This document shows, piece after piece, positions 8,373 through 19,071 of a stretch of DNA of 64,000 nucleotides. Position numbers and translations under genes: made by a program. The notes under the pieces were generated by a model. It worked only from the letters and a program-made list of their open reading frames with translations. It was not told where the DNA came from and searched no databases. Each line of letters opens with the position of its first letter. Position 1 is the first letter of the stretch. Origin of the DNA: Sphingomonadales bacterium (GTDB lineage Bacteria > Pseudomonadota > Alphaproteobacteria > SMXS01); NCBI GenBank assembly GCA_022844405.1, contig JALHLV010000008.1, positions 1 through 64,000 of the forward strand, written 5' to 3'.

Positions 8373-8461
8373 GTCCGGAACGCCTGCGGCTGATCCTGCT
8401 GGTCGCCGCCGCGGCGGTGATCGCCTTCAATGTCTACATGTACCTCACCTGGCCCGAATAA
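8369..8461 (+). CDS. Possible 30-residue single-pass membrane peptide
   Basis: The GTG start overlaps the TGA of the SnoaL gene (GTGA). The frame encodes about 30 residues with a central hydrophobic run LILLVAAAAVIAFNVYMYL flanked by SPERLR and TWPE, a clean single transmembrane helix with positive residues on the N-terminal side. The overlap and the membrane-like composition favour a real coupled gene; the very short length leaves doubt. I know of no named family. Confidence 0.45.
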   Translation: MSPERLRLILLVAAAAVIAFNVYMYLTWPE

Positions 8462-8491
8462 ACGGTTCATCCCGGAATAGCAGGGCACCGA

Positions 8492-8570
8492 AATGCGGGG
8501 ACATAATACCTATTCCGGCACTCCGCCGGCCGCTTGGCCGCCGTCGAAATAGGTATTATGTCCCCGCATT
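8492..8570. repeat. Palindromic element with perfect 23-bp arms (REP/MITE-like)
   Basis: The arms 8492-8514 and 8548-8570 are exact reverse complements around a 33-base G+C-rich loop. The arm contains GGGGACATAATACCTATT, more A+T-rich than the surrounding genes. It lies between the converging SnoaL genes. It has the look of a small mobilised palindrome such as those linked to IS200-like or RAYT transposases, or a bidirectional terminator. No transposase is encoded in the window. Confidence 0.85.
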
Positions 8571-8579
8571 AAACGGCGA

Positions 8580-9053
8580 CTAGGCCAGCCGGCTCGGCTC
8601 GGTGCTGTAGGCGCCGGATTCCTCGACGGTGACGTGCAGCGCCTCGAACAGCCACTGGCCGTTCACCCGCACATACTCTTCCTCGTAGAAGCCGATGATC
8701 CGGTGGTACTGCAGCGTGCCGTCCGGCACCTTGCCGGTGAACTGCATGACGAAGCGCCAATGGCCGGTCGCGCGGTCGCCCACGGGCGCGATGATCGGGT
8801 TGAACACCATGTGGGCGCAGTTGCGGATGCGGCCGCTGTCGCGCACGCCGCCGATATATTCCTTGATCGCGGCATGGCCCCTGGCGTGGACGCCGATGTT
8901 CCGGCCTTCCCACAGTCCGTCCTCGACGAAGCAGGCGGCCACCCGGTCCGGATTGTGGTCGTCGTCGCAGGCCTGGCAGTAGCGGGCCTTGAGCTGCTTG
9001 ATCGCCTCGATGTCCTCGAGCCGCTGGATCCGTGCTTCGAGCGATGCACTCAT
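8580..9053 (-). CDS. SnoaL-like / NTF2-fold protein (second copy)
   Basis: A 157-residue protein of the same superfamily as the product at 7860 but clearly divergent. It has the N-terminal helix RIQRLEDIEAIKQLKARYCQ, then CFVEDGLWEGRNIG, then core strands (ATGHWRFVMQFTGK, YHRIIGFYEEEYVR, WLFEALHVTVEESG). Such proteins accompany sterol, polyketide and aromatic catabolic genes as isomerases or dehydratases. The ATG at 9053 is chosen because the family begins at this MSASLEAR helix. It lies downstream of a second tetR gene on the same strand (53-base gap) and is probably controlled with it. Confidence 0.85.
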   Translation of the reverse strand: MSASLEARIQRLEDIEAIKQLKARYCQACDDDHNPDRVAACFVEDGLWEGRNIGVHARGHAAIKEYIGGVRDSGRIRNCAHMVFNPIIAPVGDRATGHWRFVMQFTGKVPDGTLQYHRIIGFYEEEYVRVNGQWLFEALHVTVEESGAYSTEPSRLA

Positions 9054-9106
9054 GATCGGTCTCCCCTTCGTCGGGGAACCGTAGCACAAACCGGGCGGCT
9101 GAAAAG

Positions 9107-9829
9107 CTATTCGCCGGGAACGCCGCGCTTGACGTCGTAGGAGGCGATGGCTTCCTCGACCTGCCTGGGGATGCCGTCGCGCAGCAGCACGCGGATGTGT
9201 TCCTTCAGGTCCTCGAGCAGCCGGCGCTTGCGATAGTCGGCGTCGGTCCACATGAAGCTGACGGCCATGCCGATCATGGCGTATTGCGCCAGGTCGGCGG
9301 TCAGGCCGAACCGGTCGTCCTGGTCGGACAGGGCGTGGGAATGATCGCGGCCGATGCGGTCCCATTCCCGTTCATATTCTTCCTGCGCCGGACGCAGGAT
9401 GCTCTCCAGTTCGGGATCGGTGCGGGCGGCGACGGTCAGTTCGTTATACGCCATGAACAGCGGGTCGGAGATCTGCTGCCACAGCGTCTCGAGCGCGTGG
9501 CCGACGAAATCCTGCTCGCCCTCGATCTGCTCCAGGGTATCGCGGTAGATGGCCAGCCGCTTCTGCTGCAGGTAGGAAACCGCCGCCTTGGTCACGTCCA
9601 CCATGGATGGGAAGTGATAGATGATGGCGCCGCGCGACAGGCCGGTGCGGTCGGCGATCTGCTGCAGCGTGGTGCGGCCATAGCCGACCTCGATATAGGA
9701 GCGGATGACGGCGTCGAGGATTTCGGTGCGGGTCTCCGCGCTCTTGCGCGATTGCCAGGTTTCCCGCCCGTTTTGCCCACGCGCCTTGCCCTTGACCAGT
9801 TCCGACATTTCACCGCCCATCATTGACAT
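9107..9829 (-). CDS. TetR-family transcriptional regulator
   Basis: About 240 residues with an N-terminal TetR helix-turn-helix (TRTEILDAVIRSYIEVGYGR, TTLQQIADRTGLSRGAIIYH) and a longer C-terminal ligand domain. The ATG at 9829 is preferred because AGAGG stands seven bases upstream; in-frame starts reaching 9982 exist, and MSK at 9880 is a second option. Upstream, three copies of a TA(A/C)AGTCG-like half-site lie at 9847-9946, a likely operator. It probably controls the adjacent SnoaL gene and itself. Confidence 0.87.
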   Translation of the reverse strand: MSMMGGEMSELVKGKARGQNGRETWQSRKSAETRTEILDAVIRSYIEVGYGRTTLQQIADRTGLSRGAIIYHFPSMVDVTKAAVSYLQQKRLAIYRDTLEQIEGEQDFVGHALETLWQQISDPLFMAYNELTVAARTDPELESILRPAQEEYEREWDRIGRDHSHALSDQDDRFGLTADLAQYAMIGMAVSFMWTDADYRKRRLLEDLKEHIRVLLRDGIPRQVEEAIASYDVKRGVPGE

Positions 9830-9846
9830 CGCCTCTTCGTCCGCAC

Positions 9847-9946
9847 ATCCGACTATACACAGCCGACCGCTTTTTGACATAACAGTCGGATTTGATTGGC
9901 CTTGACGGTCGAGCGTCCTTGTGTAACGATTGTCATACAGTCGAAA
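9847..9946. promoter_or_regulatory. Candidate operator region of the second TetR regulator
   Basis: ATCCGACT (9847-9854) and AGTCGGAT (9884-9891) form a perfect inverted pair. A third related half-site, ATACAGTCGAAA, lies at 9935-9946. All three share the core A-CAGTCG or its near match. The region directly precedes the tetR gene on the minus strand, where autorepression sites are expected. Confidence 0.35.
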
Positions 9947-10079
9947 CGCCGCCAAACACGGTCCCGGGGAGACCGCCTGCAAGACCCAGAAGATCAGCCA
10001 TAGCTATACACCGAAAACGTTGCCGACCGGTAACATATGTGCGTAACGGCTGACTTGCGCAATATTCAGGGTCCCGGGT

Positions 10080-10225
10080 TTCTCCCACCGACTGACGCGC
10101 TTCTCGATGCGGCCCCTTGCCGCATCGGAGGGGGACACACGGCACGGCATCCGCCACGTGTCCCTTACCCTCCTCCCTGAGGGAACTGAGCACCACCGGT
10201 CCCCGCTGGTGGTGCTCATTTTTTT
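10080..10225 (+). ncRNA. Candidate trans-acting small RNA with anti-Shine-Dalgarno motif
   Basis: On the plus strand, in a gap flanked by minus-strand genes, three hairpins lie in tandem. The first is GATGCGG/CCGCATC (10106-10126). The second is GGGACAC/GTGTCCC (10132-10164). The third is a strong terminator with a 10-bp stem, GAGCACCACC/GGTGGTGCTC (10188-10217), followed by seven T (10219-10225). Between hairpins two and three stands CCTCCTCCC (10169-10177), the anti-Shine-Dalgarno type of loop known from the alphaproteobacterial alpha-r14/NfeR1 sRNA family. No plus-strand gene precedes it that would need this terminator. The 5' end is not defined; 10080 is an estimate. Confidence 0.55.
10188..10225 (+). 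terminator. Rho-independent terminator of the candidate sRNA
   Basis: A perfect 10-bp G+C-rich stem with a 10-base loop is followed by A and seven T on the plus strand only. The minus strand has no T run next to the stem, so it does not serve the histidine kinase gene. Confidence 0.85.
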
Positions 10226-10283
10226 CATCACGGCGGCGCGGGCGCGTTGCAGGGACGGGCAGCCCCCGGCGCAGCAGCGGTCT

Positions 10284-13200
10284 TCAGCCATCCAGCAGCT
10301 CGCGCACCTTGCTGGCGAGCAGTTCGCGCGGGAACGGTTTGGACAGCAGCACGACGCCGTCGTCCAGCCTTCCATGGTGCATCACCGTGTCCTCCGTGTA
10401 GCCGGACATGAACAGGATACGGCACGACGGTACCCGGGCGGCGACCGCCTCGGACACGTCCTTGCCGCTCATGCCCTTGGGCAGCACCACGTCGGCGAGC
10501 AACAGGTCGGGCCGCAGTCCGCCGACGATCAGCTCGACCGCCGCCGGGCCGTCGGGCGCGGCGATCACCTGGTAGCCCAGCGACTTGAGCAACCGGTCGA
10601 CGGTCTGGCGCACGTCCGCATCGTCCTCGACCAGCAGAATGGTCTCGCGGCCAGGCCGCACCGTCTCCTGCACCGGCTTGCGCGACGGCAACGACACCGG
10701 TGCGGCATGGGCGCGGCGAAAATGCAGCGTCACGCGCGTGCCCTCGCCCAGCTTGCTGTCGATGGCGACATGGCCGCCGGACTGCTTGACGAAGCCGTAG
10801 ACCATGGACAGGCCGAGGCCGCTGCCCTTGCCCACCTCCTTGGTGGTGAAGAACGGATCGAACGCCCGCGCCAGCACCTCGGGCGGCATGCCGGTGCCGG
10901 TATCGCTGACCGCGATGCGGACGTGTTCGCCGGGCGAGACGTCGTCGTGTTGCTCGGTGTCGGCGGGCGCGAGCACCACATTGGCGGTCTCGATCCGCAG
11001 CCCGCCGCCATCCGGCATGGCATCGCGCGCATTGACGATCAGGTTGAGCAGCGCCGCCTCGAGCTGGCCGGGATCCACCTCCATGGGCCAGATCGCGGGG
11101 TCCAGCAGGGTGCGGGTCTCGATGTTCTCCTGAAGCAGCCGGTGCAGCAGCTTCATCATGTCGCGGATCAACTCGTTGGCGTCGATGACGCGGGGTTGCA
11201 GCGGTTGCTGGCGCGAGAAGGCGAGCAGGCGCCTGGTCAGTTCGGCACCGCGGTCGACGGCGTCGAGCGCCACGGTGATCGACTCCGACACTTCCGGCCG
11301 GTCGGTCACCAGCATGCCGGCGAGCTCGAGGTTGAGCTGCATGGCCATCAGCAGGTTGTTGAAATCATGGGCGACGCCGCCGACGAGCTGGCCGACGGTC
11401 TCCATCTTCCGGGCCTGGTTCAGGCGCGCCTCGGCCTTCTTCCGGTCGGTCTGGTCGCTGGCGCTGACGATCAGCACCCGCCGGTCGCCGAGGCGCATTT
11501 CACCGACGGCGAGTTCGACGGGAAACTGTTCGCCGCCGCGCCGCACGCCGGTCAGCTCGCGCGGCGCGCCAACCGCCTGCCCGGCGTGGAACGCGGGCAT
11601 CAGCATGGCGATGTCGCGACCTGCTACTTCGGCCGCGTCATAGCAGAACAGCCGCTCGGCCTCCGGATTGAAGGATTCGATCATGCCGCGCTCATCGGCG
11701 GTGATCAGCGCGACCGAGACCGATTCCATGATCGCCCTGTTGCGCGCCTCGCTTTCCTGCAGCTGCTCGACGACGTTCTGCTCGGCCGTGATGTCGGCCA
11801 CATAACCTTCGAGCGCGACCACCTTGTCCTGGTCGTCGCGGATGGCGCTTCCCTGCTCGAGCACCCAGCGCAATTCGCCCTGCCTGGTGTTGACCCGGTA
11901 GGAGAGCTGGAAGGTGCGGCGGTCGCCGATGGCGGTCTGGATCCCGTCCCAGACGCGTTGACGGTCGCGCGGGTCGATCACCTCGCTGTACGAGATCACC
12001 TTGTTGTCGATCAGGTCCTCAGCCTCGTAGCCAAGGACGCGGCGGCAGGCGTCGCTGACGAACCGCATGGTCCACCGCTCGTCGTTGTCGCAGCGATAGA
12101 CCACGCCCGACAGGTTGCGCATCAGCGCCGACATGGCGCGTCCGGTCTCGCGGTGAGCCTCCTCCAGCTGGCGGAATCCGGTGACGTCCTGGAGCAGACC
12201 AGCGAGGCCGGTCACGTTGCCGGCGCCATCGCGTTCGGTTTCCAGCATGACCCGGAGATGGATGGCGCCGCCGTTCGGCGAGAGATAGCGGTACTGCAAC
12301 TGGGCGTTGTCGGCATCGCCGCGTCTGAGACGCTGGAAGGTTGTTGCGACGCGCTCCAGGTCATCCGGATGGACCTCCCGCATCGCCACCTCGGCGCTGT
12401 AGACGGCATGATTGTCGTCAAGGCCCAGAATCTTTCGCGTTTCCGCAGGTATGGCGTAGAAACCCATGGCCATGTCGTAGTGCCAGGGCCCGAGCCGCGC
12501 CAGCGCCTGCGCCTGGCGAAGCTGGCCTTCCCGCCGCGACAGTTCGGCGAGCGCCCTATTGCGTTCGGTCACGTCCAGGTAGGACCCGATGACGCGGAAC
12601 GGCTCGCCCTCCTCGTCGCGCACGACGCCGGCGAGGATCGCCACGTCGAACTCGCTGCCGTCGGCCCTCACCATGCTCACCTCGCCGGTCCAGCGGCCGG
12701 TCTCACGCAGGACATCGGCTGAGCCGGCGACCTTGTCAGGCTCGGTGATGAAGTCGAGGAAGCGGCTGCCGACGACATCGTCGAACGACGAATAGCCCAG
12801 CAGTTCCACGAACGCGCTGTTGCCATAGGTGTAGTAACCGTCGAGCGTCGCCATGGTGAGCGGGCTGGCGGCGGTCTCGAAAGCCCGGTCGCGGAAGGCC
12901 AGCTCCTGCTGTGCCAGGCGCTGGTCGGTGATGTCCTGGACGGTGCCGTGGATCAGCGAGGGCTCGCCAGCGCTGTCCCGGCTGGCCCGGATGGCAAGGC
13001 GCAGCCAGATGGTGGCGCCGTCCGGCCTGACGACACGGGTCATCAGTTCGGGACGCGGCTCGAGCCCCGATCGGGCGCGGGCGACCCTTTCGGCCACGTC
13101 CGCCGCGTCCGAGGGGTGGACATGGGATACCAGTTCACTCATCCGGATGGTGATCGCCTTGTCGCCCAGACCCAGCAGCCGGCACATCTCGGGCGAACAG

Positions 13201-13721
13201 AAGACCCTGTCGGTCTTCACATCCCAGTCCCAGGTGCCCACATGGGCGATCTGCTGGGCGATCTCCAGGGTCCTCTCGGTGGCTTCCTTCGCCGCCTCGG
13301 CCTCGACGAGCCGGGTGATCACTTCCGTCAGCATGATCATGCCGAGCGGCAGGCCTGCATCCGCCTTCAGCGGCACCAACTCCCGGCGAATATGGACGAC
13401 GCTGCCGTCCGACCGCTCGAAGCGATCTTCCTCGCACAGCAGCGTTTCGCCCGCGAGGCACCGCGCATGCTCGGCCTTCCAGCGTTCCGGCACGTCGGGA
13501 AACACGTCATAGTGGCTGCGGCCGAGGATCTGCTGGTCGCCCAGCTCGTAGTCCTCGTACCAGCGGCGGCTGGCCGCCAGATACCGCATGTCCCGATCGA
13601 CCATGGCGATGGCCGAAGGCGCCCGCTCGAACAGCAGACGCACGAAGTCGCCTCCCGCGCCGCCTGAAAACAGCCCATCGAGCGCGCCGAGATCCACATA
13701 CTCGCGTTCAGCCAGGCTCAT
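10284..13721 (-). CDS. Multi-PAS hybrid sensor histidine kinase with C-terminal receiver
   Basis: A 1145-residue protein with no obvious membrane segment. I count six PAS-like modules from about residue 15 to 770 (for example SAIAMVDRDMRYLAASRRWY, HVGTWDWDVKTDRVFCSPEM, SVALITADERGMIESFNPEA). After them come an H-box GGVAHDFNNLL, an HATPase domain (SGLGLSMVYGFVKQSGG) and a receiver domain with phospho-acceptor Asp in LLLADVVLP and Lys in LLSKPF. It is probably a cytoplasmic sensor of redox, light, gas or ligand signals with internal phosphorelay. No separate response regulator gene is adjacent, so output must pass through a distant partner. The ATG at 13721 has a reasonable context (GGTTCATG). 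Confidence 0.93.
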   Translation of the reverse strand: MSLAEREYVDLGALDGLFSGGAGGDFVRLLFERAPSAIAMVDRDMRYLAASRRWYEDYELGDQQILGRSHYDVFPDVPERWKAEHARCLAGETLLCEEDRFERSDGSVVHIRRELVPLKADAGLPLGMIMLTEVITRLVEAEAAKEATERTLEIAQQIAHVGTWDWDVKTDRVFCSPEMCRLLGLGDKAITIRMSELVSHVHPSDAADVAERVARARSGLEPRPELMTRVVRPDGATIWLRLAIRASRDSAGEPSLIHGTVQDITDQRLAQQELAFRDRAFETAASPLTMATLDGYYTYGNSAFVELLGYSSFDDVVGSRFLDFITEPDKVAGSADVLRETGRWTGEVSMVRADGSEFDVAILAGVVRDEEGEPFRVIGSYLDVTERNRALAELSRREGQLRQAQALARLGPWHYDMAMGFYAIPAETRKILGLDDNHAVYSAEVAMREVHPDDLERVATTFQRLRRGDADNAQLQYRYLSPNGGAIHLRVMLETERDGAGNVTGLAGLLQDVTGFRQLEEAHRETGRAMSALMRNLSGVVYRCDNDERWTMRFVSDACRRVLGYEAEDLIDNKVISYSEVIDPRDRQRVWDGIQTAIGDRRTFQLSYRVNTRQGELRWVLEQGSAIRDDQDKVVALEGYVADITAEQNVVEQLQESEARNRAIMESVSVALITADERGMIESFNPEAERLFCYDAAEVAGRDIAMLMPAFHAGQAVGAPRELTGVRRGGEQFPVELAVGEMRLGDRRVLIVSASDQTDRKKAEARLNQARKMETVGQLVGGVAHDFNNLLMAMQLNLELAGMLVTDRPEVSESITVALDAVDRGAELTRRLLAFSRQQPLQPRVIDANELIRDMMKLLHRLLQENIETRTLLDPAIWPMEVDPGQLEAALLNLIVNARDAMPDGGGLRIETANVVLAPADTEQHDDVSPGEHVRIAVSDTGTGMPPEVLARAFDPFFTTKEVGKGSGLGLSMVYGFVKQSGGHVAIDSKLGEGTRVTLHFRRAHAAPVSLPSRKPVQETVRPGRETILLVEDDADVRQTVDRLLKSLGYQVIAAPDGPAAVELIVGGLRPDLLLADVVLPKGMSGKDVSEAVAARVPSCRILFMSGYTEDTVMHHGRLDDGVVLLSKPFPRELLASKVRELLDG

Positions 13722-13978
13722 GAACCGTCATTATTCCGTGACATCCGACCAAAACCCAATTCGGGTAATGCCAGCATAGCCGATCGGCCCGAAGCCTCAT
13801 ACGAGACTTTGTTACCAACCGGTCACGCCGTCAGACAGCGAAAGCGCCGCGCCGGAGCGAGACGGCGGTCGCCCATCCGTGCGAGTAGCTCTGGACGCGG
13901 TCCGATCAACGCTTTATCTCCTGTGCCCGCCGGACTCCCGGCAAGCCGCTGTTGGACCGATCGAGAACGCAACCCGCC

Positions 13979-17137
<3,159 letters not shown>

Positions 17138-17190
17138 ACGGATGGTCGCTTTCCGCTAAGCTTCTGTCCTGGGAATAGCGGAGACTCGCC

Positions 17191-17610
17191 ATGTACACCA
17201 ATCTTCTCGCGCCGATGATCGCCCTGGTGCTGTGGACATTCGTGATGTGGGCCTGGCTTTACGCCACGCGCATCCCGGCGATCCGGCGGCTGCGAGTCCC
17301 GCTGGAAGCCAACCAGCCGAAGGAAGCGTTCAACGCCCAGCTTCCGCCGGAAGTGCGCTGGAAGGCGGACAACTACAACCACCTGCTGGAGCAGCCGACA
17401 CTGTTCTATGCGGTGGTGATCGCCTTGTGCCTGCTGGAGCAGGACAACATCCTGAACGCCGCGCTGGCATGGCACTATGTGGGATTCCGGGTCATGCACA
17501 GCCTGGTGCAGGCGACGGTCAACATCATCCTGCTGCGGTTCGGCCTGTTCATGCTGTCGAGCCTGATGCTGCTCGCGCTGACGGTCCGCGCCGCGCTGGC
17601 GGTGTTTTGA
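17191..17610 (+). CDS. MAPEG-family membrane protein
   Basis: A 139-residue protein with four hydrophobic segments, at about residues 5-28, 72-90, 95-110 and 112-138. It has the family-like EANQPKEAFNAQLPPEVRWK loop and NNHLLEQPTLFYAVV-like helix 2 (seen as NYNHLLEQPTLFYAVVIALC). MAPEG proteins include microsomal glutathione transferases and eicosanoid enzymes; bacterial members are poorly defined and may act in glutathione-dependent detoxification. It sits 53 bases after ileS and 68 before a P450 gene, and could be cotranscribed with either. Confidence 0.85.
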   Translation: MYTNLLAPMIALVLWTFVMWAWLYATRIPAIRRLRVPLEANQPKEAFNAQLPPEVRWKADNYNHLLEQPTLFYAVVIALCLLEQDNILNAALAWHYVGFRVMHSLVQATVNIILLRFGLFMLSSLMLLALTVRAALAVF

Positions 17611-17678
17611 GCAAGCAGGCGTGACTGTTCTGTCGCGGCCTGTTACTGTCGCCGTCCGTCGCGGACGCAGGGGAGTGC

Positions 17679-18959
17679 ATGATGGGTTTCGAGGACGCCA
17701 AAAAGCCGGAGGACGTCAACCTGCTGGACAAGGACATCCAGGAATGTCCGTACCAGGCCTACAAGGTGCTGCGCGAGCAGGCGCCGGTCTACAAGGACCC
17801 GAACACCGGCTTCTATGTCGTCACCAAGTATGACGACCTGAAGGAAGTGCTGCGCAACTACGACCTCTACACCCGCGACATCTCGGGCACCTACGACAAG
17901 ACCGTCGAGACCAAGCGCGCCGGCTACTGGCGCAACGCCGACGCGGTGCGCGCCATCTTCCGCGAGAAGGGCTGGCCGCAGGTCGACAGCTTCGGCCGCG
18001 AGCCGCCGACCCATGGCGAGCTGCGCCGCTATATCGACCCGTCCTTCACCGCCGGCCGCATCAGGAAGAGCGAGCACAAGATCGTCGAGCTGATCGAGGA
18101 CCTGATCGACCAGTTCATCGACGACGGCGAGGTGGAGTTCATCGGCCAGTTCTGCGTGCCGCTGCCCATGCATGTCATCGCCGACCGTCTCGGCCTGCCC
18201 AGCGAAGACCTGCCGAAGCTGAAAGCATGGTCGCAGGACCAGTTCATCGCCATGAGCCAAGGACTGAGCGAGGACGAGGAGATCGCCTGCGCCACCCGGC
18301 TGACCGAGTTCCAGCACTATCTGGTGAAGAAGTTCGACGAGAAGCGCGCCAACCCGCAGGAAGACATCATCTCCGACCTGGTGACGGCGAAGAACGACCA
18401 GGGCGAGCCGCTGTCCCTGATCGAGTTGCTGGGCACCACCTTCGCGCTCAACATCGGCGGCAACGAGACCACCACCAATTCCATTGCCGCCGGCATGCTG
18501 ATGCTGATGCAGCAGCCCGACAAGCTGGCCGAGATCCAGGCGGACCGGTCGCTGCTGAAGAATTTCATCGAGGAGATCATCCGGCTGGAGACCCCGGTGC
18601 AGAGCCTGTTCCGCATCGCCCGCAAGGAGTCGGTGCTGCGCGGCGTGACCATCCCGAAGAACGCCATAATCGACATGCGCTTCGGCGCCGCCAACCGCGA
18701 TCCCGACGAGTTCGAGAACCCGGACGACATGGACCTGCACCGCAAGAGCCCCGGCAAGCACATGGCCTATGGCACCGCGCACCATCACTGCATCGGCGCG
18801 CCGCTGGCCCGGCAGGAAATGATGCTGGCGTTCGGCATCGTGCTGGACCGCATGGCCAACATCAGGCTGGCGCACGGCAAGAACGACTTCACCCATCATC
18901 CGCACTTCGCCCTGCGCGGGCTGAAACAGCTTCACCTGACGTTCGACAAGACGCGGTAA
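17679..18959 (+). CDS. Cytochrome P450 with altered haem-loop signature
   Basis: A 426-residue P450. The I-helix reads LNIGGNETTTN, and ExxR is in EEIIRLETPVQ. The haem loop AYGTAHHHCIGAPLAR keeps the Cys ligand and the His two before it, but has Tyr for the usual Phe at position -7 and Ala for Gly at -4. The N-terminus (VNLLDKDIQECPYQAYKVLR) is strikingly like that of the P450 at 57965, so the two are paralogues of one subfamily. The ATG follows GGGGAG. It is followed by a signalling block, so no pathway context is evident beyond the upstream MAPEG gene. Confidence 0.92.
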   Translation: MMGFEDAKKPEDVNLLDKDIQECPYQAYKVLREQAPVYKDPNTGFYVVTKYDDLKEVLRNYDLYTRDISGTYDKTVETKRAGYWRNADAVRAIFREKGWPQVDSFGREPPTHGELRRYIDPSFTAGRIRKSEHKIVELIEDLIDQFIDDGEVEFIGQFCVPLPMHVIADRLGLPSEDLPKLKAWSQDQFIAMSQGLSEDEEIACATRLTEFQHYLVKKFDEKRANPQEDIISDLVTAKNDQGEPLSLIELLGTTFALNIGGNETTTNSIAAGMLMLMQQPDKLAEIQADRSLLKNFIEEIIRLETPVQSLFRIARKESVLRGVTIPKNAIIDMRFGAANRDPDEFENPDDMDLHRKSPGKHMAYGTAHHHCIGAPLARQEMMLAFGIVLDRMANIRLAHGKNDFTHHPHFALRGLKQLHLTFDKTR

Positions 18960-19071
18960 CCGGACGGCGATCGCCTGTTTCCGACCTGGCCTTTTTTTGG
19001 CGCGGTTGCGGTTTACGGGCGCGTCAAGAAAGCTTAATCATTCCGCAGGGCCAACAACCTTCCGGACCGTC

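Noticed and set aside
10107-12722. Open frame of 871 codons on the plus strand
   Set aside because: Mirror frame of the hybrid histidine kinase. Its product is a low-complexity reverse translation without recognisable domains. Its beginning overlaps the candidate sRNA by chance.
18984-18999. T-rich run after the second P450 gene considered as a terminator
   Set aside because: The run CTTTTTTT is not preceded by a stable hairpin.
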